Source: Nageia nagi
Lineage: Eukaryota; Pinophyta
Length of the DNA stretch: 64,000 bases
Direction: 5' to 3'
NCBI GenBank assembly: GCA_050084985.1
Contig: JBITNC010000001.1
Coordinates: 99,138,001-99,202,000 of the forward strand
Positions 35,200 through 47,870 of this stretch are shown here, in pieces; positions within the stretch are counted from its first letter, which is position 1, and each line of letters begins with the position of its first letter. Made by a program: the position numbers and the translations under genes. Under the pieces are notes generated by a model. It made no database searches. It saw nothing but the letters and a program-made list of their open reading frames with translations, and was not told the DNA's origin.

Positions 35200-36480
35200 T
35201 GTCTTCACCACACCCTTATTGGTAGATATCTGCAATTATCCTCTACCACATGACCTCAAGACCCCCAAGTTCAACATGTTTAGTTGCAAAAAAGATCCAA
35301 AATAACATCTTATTAGCATTTTGGAGGAGTGCTTGTTGAAATTTGGATATGGGGAGAAGTTAATGATGAAATTATTTCCAAGGAGTTTGAAAGGTGACAT
35401 CAACCAATGATTCTATGATTTTCCTTAGGGATCTATATACTTAAGTCACTAGTAAAGGTACTCATGAATCAATATAAGCGTAGTAACAAAGAGTAGAGTA
35501 CAAGTACAAAATTATGTGCCTTACACCATGGAAGCAATGAAAATCTAGAGAGCTATATTCCAAGATTAAAAATGGTATGGCAATCCATTTGAAGTCATTT
35601 ATATGAAAATAAAATTTATGGTATGTTTATTGATTCCATTCTTCTAGTTATTAAGCAACATGCTCTTGATTTTATTGAGTTGGATTTTGGAATTACGACT
35701 AAAAGAGTTATATAAAAATAAAAAGTTATTAATTGAGATTGGTTCATTAAAGTATGAAAATACCAAATACAACAAGGAAAACATAAAATCATATGTTAAA
35801 AAGGAAGAAAAATGTAAACATGGCTAAAAATCCTACTCTTACTAGATCTACTATAACAAGGAATTGTACATTCACTTTTTCTATTCAGCTAGAGATTATT
35901 CTATAGGATTTGGTAAAACAAGTTTTGTTAAAATTATTGGAAATAAAATCAATATATGATAGTGTATCCATGGGTAATTCATATGCTTATTCTATCTATC
36001 ATCAAATAAGGGAACATCCTATATAAAGTTGCAAAGCTCTTGAAGTAGATTTATTAGACCTTATTTCACAAGAGAAGTACAAAGTTAAGGAGAATGCTTC
36101 AAATATAGAATAAGTAATGAATACAATATCATTAAATGAGGAAATTTATACCAACCTAATGAGGGGTAGTCCAACGTCCATCCTAAATCAAGTTATTACT
36201 AAATAAGTAAGTCTCCTACCTGATCTAAAAGCTTATAACATGATAGAGTAATTAAAAACTACCCATGCTAAAATTAGCTTGTATGATCTTCTTAGCACAT
36301 CTAAAAAATATTTAGAGATATAATATGAATTATTCAAAAATGAAAATTCCATACAAATATTTATGCCACTTTTTTTCTAAAAACTTCAACCCATCAAAGA
36401 CTATGATGCAATTGCCTTTTCCAAATCTGAAAAACTTAGTAAGAAAATCATTTTAGAATGTTTAACACTTTATGATACAT
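35200..36480 (+). pseudogene. E2 gag and pre-protease linker pseudogene
   Basis: Gag would form the particle. Remnants of the core read TPKFNMFSCKKDPK, MKLFPRSLKGDIN then WFYDFP-like text across a stop (about 35250-35430). The linker before protease is clearer: LKTTHAKISLYDLLSTSKKY (about 36250-36310), a word shared by many plant gypsy polyproteins. Many stops; no zinc knuckle found. Confidence 0.55.
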
Positions 36481-36484
36481 GGGT

Positions 36485-36880
36485 GGGAAATAAAAAGAGC
36501 AATGGTAGATCTTGGTACCATTGTTAATGTTTATTCTCAAAAGTTCCTACAATAACTACAATATAATGATGTCCATATCCCTCTATTATAAGAGCCAACC
36601 ATTTGCATAAGATCCTATGATAGTTCATCTAAAAATTCACTTGGTTCAATCACACTTTTGGTCACACTAGGTGTTAGAATTATGCAAATAAATTTCCATA
36701 TATAGAGTGAAACAATTTCATATAACTTACTCCTAGTTATATCTTGGTTACATTATATGGATACAATACCTTCTATAGTACATGACTATTTAAAGTATGA
36801 ATATGAGGGACAAATACATATAGTGATAGGGGATCTAGAGCCATATTCATTGTGTAATCTAGCAGATTTAGATATTGAAG
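36485..36880 (+). pseudogene. E2 aspartic protease pseudogene
   Basis: The frame reads RAMVDLGTIVNVYSQKFLQ, with the catalytic triplet Asp-Leu-Gly at 36508-36516, then EPTICIRSYDSSSKNSLGS (36595 region), SYNLLLVISWLHYMDTIPS (36720 region, the flap-side hydrophobic motif with Trp-Leu), and VHDYLKYEYEGQ. Order and spacing match plant gypsy retropepsins. Only a few stops, so this is one of the better-kept parts of E2. Confidence 0.75.
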
Positions 36881-37389
36881 GATTGGATTTAACTTTTTCT
36901 AAGTTTCATATTATTCTAAAATAAGATGAATCAACATTGGTAAAAGTCAAAAAATAAGTACATGTTGCATACACATGTATGGGAATGTACAAAATTATGA
37001 ACCTTGATCTATTAGCTTCCATAAAAGACTTCAATCATACAAAAATAGTGAAAGATTTAGAGATCCTATGTCATGCTAAGGGCATTATAAAGCATCCATA
37101 TAAGAATCTAAAGGTCATATAGTGGATCCTATTCCAGAACCTCTCTATCTCCAAATCCAATTCAATAAAAAGATGAAATACTCAGATAGGATATGGGTAA
37201 TATCTTTTCATCTTCTTTTGTGCATAAGGACATGATTCAAAATTATAAATACAAATGGGGAGGATTAGAAAAAATATAATAGTGTATGCCTTCTTTTCCT
37301 ACTAATCTAGGATCTTAGAAAGATAAGAAGGGGCTGGGTACTGATCAAAATACCAAGAAAACTTTAGGACCCATTAAGTTTGTTCTATA

Positions 37390-38760
37390 ATGTACTATGA
37401 CTAATATTTGTGATGAGATTGATGAGGATTTATATATTGATGATGCTATACTTATTAAGTTTGATTTATTTTATACTGATGATTACATATTAAAATACAT
37501 GGGCCTACATTCAAAATTACCCAAGTTAAATGATAAAAGGAAAGAAAATTATGTTCTTAGTCAATATGGGTATTTTGGACATGAGGTAAACTTTAATAAA
37601 GTGTTTCAAGTGCAACAAGTTGATGAATACAAAATTTATGATCATGAGGTTCCAAGTTTAGAGGAGTTACCTTCATTACTATAAAAGAAAGAGGAGGTAA
37701 TATTCTTTCCTAAAGAGTTGATTGATATTAACATTGGCACAAGTGATCAAGAAAGGTTAATAAAAATTGTGGCTTCCCTCCTAATTCCATAAGAAAAAAG
37801 CTACAAAAATAAGTTTATTGAATGTCATAAAAAATTTGCATAGTTTTATTATAATATGCCTAGTTTAGATACATCTTTTATCATGTATAGTTTACCATTA
37901 AAAGAGAGAGCAAATTTTGTTAAGAAAAATTCAAGAAAGATGCATCTTTCCTTCAAAAGCATTGCTAGTCAAGAAAGAAATTGAAAAAATTTGAATATTG
38001 GTTTCATTAGGCCAATAGATTATTCATAATGGATGTCTAACATTGTTCCTATTACTAAACCAAATAGAGAATTAAGAATTTGTATTGATTTTAGAGATAT
38101 CAATAATGCCTATCAAAAATATGATTTCCCATTACCAAATATTGATATGATTGTTGATAATATTGTTGGTTATAATACTCTATATTTTATGGATGAAGTT
38201 TTGGATTACAATAAGATTTTAATCAATCTAACTAATCAACATAAAACAACCTCTACTACACTATGTAGTAATTATTGTTACAAAGTTATGCCTTTTGGGT
38301 AAAAATATGTAGGTGCAACGTATCAATGTGCAATGGTCACTATGTTTCATGAGCACATTCATAAATTTGTAGAGGTTTATGTTCATGATATTTTGGTGAA
38401 ACCAAAATAGGGACAAGACCATTTGGAACCTCATGAAGAGGAATTTTGCATTCTCAAGAAATACAAGCTTAAAATCAAACCTCAAAAGTGTGATTTTGAT
38501 ATTACTTTGGGAAAATTGCTAGGATTCATGGTTTCTAAAAGAGGTATTGAAGTGGATCACAAAAATGTAAATGCCATTACTAGCATACCACCTCCAAAGA
38601 ATATGAAATAATTAATGAGTCTCTAAGGTAAGATAAATTTGGTAAGAAGATTCATTTTATAACTTGGAGATAAGTATTTACCTTTCACTCATTTATTGAA
38701 AAAGGATGTTAAATTTGTATGGGATGAAAAATGTTAGAAATCATTTGAAATGTAAAACAA
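37390..38760 (+). pseudogene. E2 reverse transcriptase pseudogene
   Basis: The linker frame at 37397-37684 (ending YDHEVPSLEELPSLL) leads into the reverse transcriptase: SNIVPITKPNRELRICIDFR at 38033, DFPLPNIDMIVDNIVGYNTL, and YKVMPFG at 38280. The catalytic YVDD is YVHD (38378-38389), one GAT-to-CAT change, so the enzyme is inactive. The 38423-38611 part reads LKIKPQKCDFDITLGKLLGF and the thumb motif follows. One continuous frame runs from 37397 to about 38760, broken only by stops. Confidence 0.85.
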
Positions 38761-39180
38761 TATTTTCCCAACCCACCCATCCTAGTACCTATGGATTTTA
38801 GCAAAGAAGTATATCTTTACATTTCAACTACAATGGTTTCCTTGGGGTAATGTTATGCTAGCAGGATGATGAAAAGAAGGAACAAAAAATTACTATCTCA
38901 AAAAGACTCTCATAGATTACAAAACAAATGGTATACCCTATGGAAAAACATTTCTTTGGTATAGTTTTTGCAACTAAAAAACTTAGGCATTATCTATTAA
39001 ATTGTACTACATATGTTGTTAGCCTTGTTAATCCATTGAAATATTTCACAATTAAGAAATATCAAGTAGAGTAGCAAAAATGTTGATGTTATTACAAAAG
39101 TTTGACATCAATGTTGTAAAATAAAATTCCATAAAAGGATAAGCAATAGCAAATTTGATAGCAAAGTTCTGTTAGAGTGA
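38760..39180 (+). pseudogene. E2 classical RNase H remnant
   Basis: Fragments in shifting frames: KEVYLYISTTMVSLG near 38800, KKLRHYLLNCTTYVV-like text near 38975, KMLMLLQKFDINVVK near 39075 and SIKGQAIANLIAKF-like text near 39130, the usual end of the gypsy RNase H and tether. Stops and at least two frameshifts. Confidence 0.6.
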
Positions 39181-39323
39181 TAGGGCCATCATACATAAAG
39201 AATTCCCAGATGATTACGACTAGTACATGCCTCCTTTAAAGTGTGAACATCATGGAAGAGTGCATCTAGGTTGTTATGGTGATCAATGGGAGATTCTAAA
39301 TGAGTTTGTATATTATTTAGAGG

Positions 39324-39605
39324 ATGAAACTAAGGCTTGGACACTATATGGCTTTGACACTATATTTTGATATATCAAAGTGTACATATGAGGAAGGAGT
39401 AGGTATTATCTTAGTCTCAAAAACTAATGATGTAATTCCCTTGGCACATAAACTTGGATTTGAGTGTGCTAACAATATGGTAGAATATGAGGCTTTGATC
39501 ATGGGTTTGAAAGCAATTTTGCTTTTAAAAATGGAGGATTTGGATATATATGATGATTCACAACTTTTCATTAATCAAGTTAATGATACTATTGCTCCTT
39601 TATAA
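39324..39605 (+). pseudogene. E2 second RNase H domain (RVT_3/archaeal-type)
   Basis: An open stretch of 93 codons. LTLYFDISKCTYEEGVGIIL carries the first catalytic Asp, CANNMVEYEALIMGLKA the Glu, and DIYDDSQLFINQVN the second Asp. The Gly before Asp-Ser is changed to Asp. It sits between the classical RNase H and integrase, the place described for the extra RNase H of the Tat group of plant gypsy elements. The C-terminal quarter, with the last Asp, is not recognised beyond 39605. Confidence 0.8.
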
Positions 39606-39769
39606 TTTTGAAAGCTACAATATTGCACCTATTCTAAGAACAAATAAAATATATGTAGATGCAATGGTAAGTGCAACTTCTTTAGCTCCAATTGAAATAG
39701 TAGATGAACATAATTTTGAAGATCATGCATCTAGCTCAATATTCTTATTTAGAAAGTGATAGTAATAGA

Positions 39770-40730
39770 TATATGTTGTATTTCTTAGGATGAGATTGAT
39801 CTATTATGGTATGAGGATATTTATAAACATTTTAAATATCATTTCATACCACAAAATTATGATAGAAATGAAAGGATTAGATTAAAGAGAGTAGTTCTTA
39901 AATATATCATAATTGGAGAAGTGTTATATAGGATATTGTTTGATGGAGCTTTATTGAGGTATCTTACACAAGATGAAATAACCACAACACTTGAACAAGC
40001 ATATTGGATATTATTGGCCAATAATGGAGGAAGATTACAAGGATCATATGAGGACTTGTATTCAATACCAAAAACACTCCAATATACAAAAACAACCAAC
40101 ATAATAGCTTAATGCAATTGTTTCACCATGGCCTTTTCCAATTTGGGGAATAGAAATAATTGGGTTGATTAACTTACACTCAAGAGATGGACATAAATTC
40201 ATTATTACAACAACATAATATATAACTAAATGGGTAGAAGTAGCTCCTATGAAGTTAGTCACATAGGAGATGATCATAAAGTTCTTGATTGAGAATATTA
40301 CATAAGGTTTTTTGTTCCACAATAATTCATCATATATAACAAACCAAAATTTAAAGGTAAGGAAATAAAAAAAATTTTCAAAACATTTCTAATAAATTAA
40401 AAGTTTTCTTCAGTTTACTATTTGCAAGGAAATGGACAAGCAAAAGCATTAAATAAAACAATCAAGAGAATTTTATCAAAGACTTGAAATAGGTACAAGA
40501 TAGATTGGCATGAACAATTACCTTATATTCCAAGTAGGATACTTGGTATTAAAGGAAAATAACAATAAAACTATTACAAACCATGAAGTTAAAGAAAAGT
40601 TTGAGCTAAATTGGCTAGGACCATTTGTTTTAGGATTAGGTGCATATAGATTTTCTTCCATGGATGGAAAACAAGAGTTAAAAACCTTGAATATCATGCA
40701 CCAAATATGCTTCTATGAATGAAGCACATA
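39770..40730 (+). pseudogene. E2 integrase pseudogene with internal deletion
   Basis: The N-terminal region reads VVLKYIIIGEVLYRILFDGA (39890-39950); the HHCC finger is poorly kept. Core pieces in several frames: SPWPFPIWGIEIIG-like text near 40130 and GNGQAKALNKTIKRILSKT at 40428, with Lys (AAA, 40443-40445) in place of the catalytic Glu. After HEQLPYIPSRI the text jumps to VGYLVLKENNNK and LNWLGPFVLG, the C-terminal GPF/Y-type motif, showing that about 60-100 codons are missing. Confidence 0.75.
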
Positions 40731-40739
40731 GCCCCATGC

Positions 40740-41674
40740 CTCAAATCATCATGATGCATCAAAATGAGGTATATGTACAATATATTTTCATTTTTATTTC
40801 CATTTTTATTTTTACTTTTCATTTTAATAATTGTTGATAGCTAACAATATGACTAGTGAGAGTTTACTGACTTAAAAGGAAATTGATGATACAAGCATTA
40901 ATAAGGTTGTTAACATTGGCTCATGTCCAATGGATGATGCACCTTACTATGTATCAATATATGGTTACGCTTACAACCATAAAAGCATAATATCTTCATA
41001 TCATAGATATAAAACATATGATTATTGATAACTAACAATACGAATAGTGAGAGTTTAATCACTTAAAATTAAATTGGTGATATAACCATTAGTGAAAATG
41101 TTGACATTAACCCATACCCAATGGTTTATAAACCATTAGTGAGTTTACAGCTAGTGAGATTTTTCTCACTATGTATCCAAAATACTATTGCATGATGTTT
41201 CTAATACAATTTCTATCACAAAGTATTCTTTGGTCTATTTTTTGTTACAAGTTCAAAAATAAATCAGACTTCCAAGCATCTATATTGTTAGTAATATTTA
41301 TTGCACATTGTCAACATCATTCATTAAACCACATCAAGGGATAAAATCAATTTTACACTTCTTTATCAAGGCATGAAACATAGAATGCAAGTATCCCTAG
41401 TATTAAAAATGAAGGAGTAGTCAATTTCATGCTTACATACTCACAAGGGAGTAAAAGAGATATTTCTTCATTTTTCTTCTTGGTTACACTAATAATGGAT
41501 CTTTCCTATAGTAACCAAGCTAAAAGGGGGTAGTGAAGGGCCTACATCAGAAGACCATGCTATTGTATAAGAGTTTAAAGTTCTTAAAAAAAAAAAAAAA
41601 AAAAATTACTCTTGTTCTTTAGATGTGTAATTTCATGTATTCCATTATACCTCCAAAGAGGGGGAAGATATAGA
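40740..41674 (+). other. E2 3' non-coding region with poly(A) run and polypurine tract
   Basis: No coding signal. It holds a related-text pair at about 40840-40930 and 41025-41110 (TGATAACTAACAATACGA/TAGTGAGAGTTTA), a run of 20 A at 41586-41605, and, just before the 3' LTR, AAAGAGGGGGAAGATA (about 41655-41670), a good polypurine tract for plus-strand priming. Confidence 0.55.
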
Positions 41675-42300
41675 TGACTAAAAATGTACTATTGCTAATT
41701 TAATAATTCATTTTTATATCATCAAGAGATATTTATTGTAAAAAGATGTTAAAATATACCCAAGGTAATGTAATCAATGTAAAAGGATAACTAAACAATG
41801 TAAGTGGTGTCAAATATCTATAAATGCATCATAAACTATGTAATATGTGATGATACCAAGGAAAAGAGAAGATCCAAACATTGCTATAAAATAATATCAA
41901 AATAAATGATTCATTATTAGAAGATCATCATAAACTAGATAGGAGAATACATGCATATCATATATCCTACAAATAATAATAATGATTTATAACACCACCT
42001 ATTTATGGATCTATTATTTATCCTTCATTACATTTCTTATATTTTCATTTCTTCATGTGATTCTACTTATTTTAAGACATGGAGACATCGATGGCTTGCA
42101 AACCTTAAGACATCAACATTGTTATTCTTAAGTTTGAATGAATGGTAATTATGTGAGAGCATTATGCATGGTTCATTTCTTCAAATCTAACAAAGGTACA
42201 TATTAATTATTAGCATAATTGGTATGTTTATAATATATACTTCAGTATAATATTTGTAGAAAAATAGTGCTTTATTTATTGCATTATGCATTATTTTTCA
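41675..42300 (+). repeat. E2 3' LTR (uninterrupted)
   Basis: 626 bp from TGACTAAAAATG to TTATTTTTCA. It shows the E2 LTR without the solo-LTR insert: GTAAAAAGATGTTAAAATAT runs across the target site. TATA-like TATAAATG at 41819-41826. Confidence 0.8.
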
Positions 42301-42823
42301 TCTATAAATGCAACCTCCATAGAGCTCTTCTTTATGTACATATATTTATCCATAAATTCTATACTATGAATATGTTACATCAAAGTACACACTACATAAA
42401 AAATAAAAAATAAGGACCCAATACATAGGAAATACAAAATGTATTCATGTATTCATAATATCTTTGCATTAACAAGGCAAGTGCTAACTCAAAATTACCT
42501 TAAAATTCTCTACTATGCATATGTTAACTCAAAATTCTCTACCTTTAAAGGTTATCAAATCTATTTTGAAACAAATCAATTACATTTTATGAATATACTT
42601 GAGGGCCTCTAAATGATACCCATTATATGTTACATTTAGATAATCTTTTATACTCTCTAATAATACTTCAATAATTGGTTAGAGATTATCAAGGATAATC
42701 ATTATAATTTGAATAATAGGACCATGCAAGAAATCAAAAATCCTATTTAGAATCCAAATAATGCTATCCTTTTACTTGGTTATTTTCATCCTTCATTACA
42801 TTAAGAATGAAATTCAATACCAT
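42301..42823. other. Spacer between E2 and E4
   Basis: No gene or repeat recognised. It contains a small repeated phrase, CTCAAAATT.CTCTAC, near 42490-42540. Confidence 0.5.
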
Positions 42824-43168
42824 TGTTATAAATGAAATAATAATTATCATAATTATTTACAAAATAATAAGATTCTCCAATTAACTAAAATAACATGAAA
42901 TTGATGATATGAAATATGAAAAATGTTAACTTTACTTTAACCTATAAAAACTTGATTAATGGAGAATAAAAACCTATACTTTACCTATGATAATGAACAA
43001 ATATGACATTTGATTGCAAAGGGAAGAAAGATTGTAGGTTTGTAGAGCTTAGAGTATAACAAAATCAAAATTATTATAGGCAGTGTTTAAAAACACATGT
43101 CAAGTTTGACATAAGTATATTGCCACCTATCAAGGATTTAATATTATATCATTTCATATATTTGATCA
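42824..43168 (-). repeat. E4 3' LTR (shortened)
   Basis: Matches 62004-62616 but lacks about 170 bp present there (62215-62385). Beyond its top end the minus strand has AAAGATGGAGGGG (about 43178-43190), a likely polypurine tract, in the right place for a 3' LTR of a minus-strand element. Confidence 0.5.
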
Positions 43169-43848
43169 TTAATAACCCCTCCATCTTTATAGGAAATAAG
43201 TCTAGTGCCAAGGCTCCTCCTTAAGCTTATTGTGATACTAAACCAACATGTTATCATAAAACATAAAGGTAGATGAGAGTGCATATGGAAAAGATCAATT
43301 ATTAAATAAATTAAATAAATAATTTCAAATATATAAAAAGGTATTTTAATTAAATCAAAATTCCTTTTTATGTGTTACTAGATACCCTACTTTTAATATG
43401 GTTTGATGCTTTTGAGATAAAAGGAGATCAAAACATGAATTCAAAGTATAACAAGATAAGTAAGAAAATTTGAATAGATTTGGATAATTTTTGAAATATA
43501 AGAGGAAAAATTATAGGTCTACATTTTTACATGCATGGAGGGGAAATAGAACATATTTTTACTGCACAAACTAGGATAAAAATGGTGGGTGTCAAAAAAA
43601 TTTGAAAATTAGGGGATGAGATGGGGTAGTGTTGCTAGAATCCTAGCATCATTGCTAGGATAAATGATTTTAGAGAATAAGAAAAATGACCTTGATACAA
43701 ACTTAGGAAACATGTTTCCACTTAAGATTTTTGAGAAACACATCATTAAATTTGTTAAATTGATGAAAAGCAACATATTTTAAATTTTTATATTTTAAAA
43801 TTTGACATTTTACGCTACTAATACATTTCATTTTTGAATTGGATGTAG
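43169..43848. other. E4 internal non-coding DNA
   Basis: AT-rich, no frame recognised on either strand apart from the PMD N-terminal stretch that starts around 43849. Confidence 0.45.
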
Positions 43849-43954
43849 GATCAATCCTACTTGATGAGATATGAGCTAGGGAGTCCAGCTATGGATGTGG
43901 CTATAAATTTTATGCTAACTTTGAAGAAGAGAGGATGACTAGAGTCATCCAATC
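43849..43954 (+). pseudogene. Possible N-terminal piece of the PMD pseudogene, cut off by E3
   Basis: The frame reads DQSYLMRYELGSPAMDVAIN then FMLTLKKRG up to the base where E3 starts. Allowing for a 5-bp duplication on insertion, it joins in phase to the PMD frame at 57311. A helix ending in Lys/Arg-Gly before the family core fits the PMD layout, but this stretch alone would not be recognised. Confidence 0.4.
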
Positions 43955-46900
43955 TTTAATGACCCACCTAAAGACACTTGTTAAGACTCGAATGTGAATG
44001 TGTTTGAGATTTAATTATGTTGTGAGATGAGTAATTTTGAGTAGAGATATGCATTATTTATGTGGATTTGACATTGGCTTTGAGATTTTATGACATAGGT
44101 TACAGGTTGGCTCGAGATGGGGAGTTAGGTTAAATACCCAAGGGACCAAGGGTGAATTGGTTATAGTAACAAATTGGTAAGAGTGAGGAAATGATTGATA
44201 TTGATTCATTGATATACCTTAATGACCATCATAGATCATATAGATAAATGCCATAATTATTACATACAATATTTGAATTTGATGTTGTATGTAAAAATGA
44301 GTGTTAAAACTTTGAGGTTCATTTTCAAAAATTATTGACTATGTTCAAACAAGGCAAGGAATATTCCATTCATTTGAATTTAAATTTTTCACCTAAGAAT
44401 TTTAGTCAAAAAATTGGATGAACTTAAAAATCTCAGTTAAAAAGATTAATTATCATGTTGTGAAGGTTATAAGGATATTTGAGAATCTTGTGAAAATAAT
44501 AGAGAGGAATCCCCACACAAATTATTTTCTTTGTGTTAGGTGAATAAAATAATTAGGGATATTTTGTAACCCAATATAATGGACCCAAAATATTTTGCAT
44601 GACACCACACTTGCTAACAAAATTATTTGAGACCTACCACATAAATAAAATAAAATGACTACACCATCCAAACAAAAATTATTGAGTTGGATGATTAAAC
44701 ACATTTTTGGAAATATTATAGCACCCTTGGATATAAATAAAGGGTAAAACCTTAGGGGAAATAGGTACTTTATCATTCTTTCTCTTTTTAATATTATTGG
44801 TTTAGAGTCCCATGGAGAAAGAGTTCTCTTCTCAAAGTACCTAAGTGCATTGTTTTTCTCATTTTAGCTACTAAAGCTAAGATGGTTAGTTATAGTATTA
44901 ACATTTGTTTGATAATTTTTGAGCATTCAAGGTTAAAATAATAGTTAATAATGACTTATTATCAATGTTCTTATATAATCTTGTACTTTTAAAAGTTAAA
45001 GTATTTTTTTTTATATTGCATATGAATATGTAGTACATTTTGTGCATACCCATGTGTAGGTATTTAGAGAAAATACTAAATAAGTTAAACTACTTTATAT
45101 TCTTAGAAATATTATTAGATAGGGTGTAGATTATCAAATTTTGTGTGAGTATTTCATCCAATATGAGCCCATAAGAATGGTTTAATCATTTGAATTAACC
45201 TAAATGTTAAAGGAAGGGAATGAATGAAGAGTGTCATGAGTGTACTATTCATTAGCATGACCTTTTCGAATGCACCTTGTAGAATATGCTTTGAATAATA
45301 TGTGCCTTATATAATATGCTTGTAATAATATTTTAATCCATCTAATCTATATATATTAGGTATTCCAATCATTACACTCCATATCTAGATATCATGGTAT
45401 CTTTACCAAGTTTGAAAACAAGTTCCTTGCCATCTGTAGTTGCCTTCTAGGAATGAAATGAAACTAGCATAATTCATTGAGGAAAGAAAACATAGTCTAT
45501 GTAATCCAAAGGCATCATTTGGGTGGAATTTTTGGATGTTATACTTCAAAATAAAAATTCCCTTGATATGATTTTAACCTCAAGTTACGCTTTCACCTTA
45601 TTCTCTACATATATTTGGATTAAACACTTCTATACATCATAACTCTCTCTTTATTACTATATATCATGCCAAAAATGGTGTAAAACTAGAAAAATAAATA
45701 TTGCACCATTCTCATACTCAAGTTAGTCAACATTTAAACCCATATGTTTCCTCTCAAGGCTATTCAAAGTCTCCTAATATTTTTTCCCACCTATAGATTC
45801 ACTTTGACATTAGTCTCCCTCAAATCACAAACTTAAGAAGATTGATTTAGGGTGGGAAGAGATTTTCCATGTCCACAAGGATCCAAAGAGGATTTGAAGG
45901 ACCTAAGATTAAACTTGTATTCACTTGATCTCTTGGTTTTCATTGATAGGAGGTCTGGCCTATGTTAGTCACCTAATGTTTGAGAATTCAAGGTTGAAAT
46001 AATAGTTAAGAATGATAATTTAAATTATGATATTACATGTAAAGATACAAATAATATTAGAAAATAAAATGAGTTCAAAATTCACTCACCTAAATAATTA
46101 TCACATTTTTAAGGGTTTCTATCAATATTTAATAAATTAGGGTTTGTTATGAGTAATCCAAGTGTCAAAGAAAAACTATCCTAATTTTATAGAATTGGGA
46201 CTTTGAATTATCAATGAATTAACTAAATCTTGGATCATATTCAAGAATATGATAGACAATAAGATCTATCTTATGTCCTCTACAAGTAGTTTACTGATAA
46301 AGGAAACCATGGATAATTTGAGAATTAATAAACACACCCTTAGAGATAATAAAATGAATGGTATGGAATGGGGAATGAAGAATATCTTCTAAGGACATTA
46401 ATCTTAAAGAACCTATTGCATATCATTAAAGTATTTTAAATGATAATGGTAAGAGTTAGTGAGTAACAAGGTCACAATCATTCATGGTTCTTAAACCTTA
46501 GAGGAATATATTGGACCATGATCTTACCATAAAATTAAATTAGGCCTACAAGAATGGAACTTATGGATTGTCCCATCGATGAGGATAATAGAAAGAAAAT
46601 GCATTAGTTAGACTCTTGTTAGTAGAATTCAATAAATGACATATAAAAATAATATTCCTTGAGTATGGATCACTTTGTACTACACTTCCTTGTTATAATT
46701 AGTTGAATTTATTACTAACTCAAGGCTTTTTATTAGTATCTCACATGTGAAGCTTTTATAAAGAAGTATTTTATGCATTGTATCATGCATAAGGGAAAAT
46801 TATAATACTTTTGAAAAAAAAATCTTAGTGCCTTCTTAAACAAGTTTGGTTTTGAATCTTATTACATATGTTAATTAATTATTACTTATTAGTTTTAAAT

Positions 46901-47757
46901 GTAAAGTATACTTTGTTATCATGAATTTTAGGTAAAGGTAAAATCTAATGCATAGTACAAGCATGAAACCTAGAAACTCCAATAATTGATCCAAGATTAA
47001 TTATTTTAGGATCAATAGGACATGGGGTGGTTTTATTTTATAATCTTTCCTAAAAATTATTAGACTATACAAACCACTTGAGGGTATTGCTCCAATACCC
47101 ATGGCTCCCCAAGATATGTGCATAGGGATGTCAAACTCAATGGTGAGCCTAAATGATAGATATGGGCAAGCTAGTGTGTCATATCCTTGACAAGGTGATA
47201 GATGAGGGTAACAATTGACAAAACTATAGTTACTATATGAGGATAATTTTGTAGTCATACTACTTATAGTTTAACACATAGGAGTATGATGATTGTTCCA
47301 TAGGTGATGATGTTTACCCACTCATAAGGAAGTTTTCCTAGGATAAACTATATGCTCTTATGACTCGAAGGATTATCATCGAAAGAGGATATATAATATA
47401 GTGGATGACCATTCTCTCAAGTGATATGGGACCCAAGTAGGAAACCACTACACTATGATCAAAATATTTGTTGCATATTTTATGAATTGAAATGGTGGGA
47501 TAACTTGTGAGGCATCTCCCAAGGAGATGAGCATTATGGAGTGAACATGAGAAGAAGTTTAAATAGGATTGGCTAATCCAAATTTAGCCTATCTTGTTGA
47601 CTAGCTAGCAACATAAATATGCTCATATGGATCTCTTGATCCATTCTTACATCATTCAAGTGATTAAATAAATACAAAAAAACTTAGGTCTAAAATTTAA
47701 TGGTTTTTGATGTCGATAATAGCTGAAAATGTTATCAAGAATAGTGGTAGCATCACA
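43955..47757 (+). repeat. E3 5' LTR
   Basis: 3,803 bp. Lacks about 970 bp present in the 3' LTR: text stops matching at about 45975 (3' LTR 54585) and resumes at about 46011 (3' LTR 55591). Otherwise collinear, for example the AGTCCCATGGAGAAAGAGTT word at 44807 and 53442. Confidence 0.9.
44732..44739 (+). promoter_or_regulatory. E3 5' LTR TATA box
   Basis: TATAAATA in GGATATAAATAAAGGG. The 3' LTR has TTTAAATA at 53370, so its box is damaged; the solo LTR keeps it (33495). Confidence 0.55.
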
Positions 47758-47870
47758 ACATTACCAAAGTGCCAAGTTTGAACTCTTGGTCCTATTGTAC
47801 AAAAATCTTTTACTATAAGAGTTTAGGAATTCAATATGAGTATACTTGATCCTAATGAAAACACCCTTTT

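Larger units (their letters stand above)
28989..42300 (+). mobile_element. E2: decayed Ty3/gypsy retrotransposon, two RNase H domains after the reverse transcriptase
   Basis: Defined by LTR text at 28989-29067 + 34334-34873 (split by a solo LTR) and at 41675-42300. About 8 kb without the nested insert. Internal order: gag, linker, protease, reverse transcriptase, classical RNase H, second RNase H, integrase. The last part of integrase is joined to its C-terminus by a deletion. The right end (CA at 42300, where the two LTRs stop matching) is firm; the left end is uncertain by some tens of bases, and no clean target-site duplication was found. Confidence 0.85.

Noticed and set aside
41586-41605. 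Run of 20 A as the tail of a retroposed copy
   Set aside because: No target-site duplication or polyadenylation signal in the right place; it lies in E2 non-coding DNA and may be a simple expansion.
45270-45360. Second promoter or gene start in the E3 5' LTR (TTATATAATATGC text)
   Set aside because: AT-rich chance match; not kept at the matching place of the 3' LTR.
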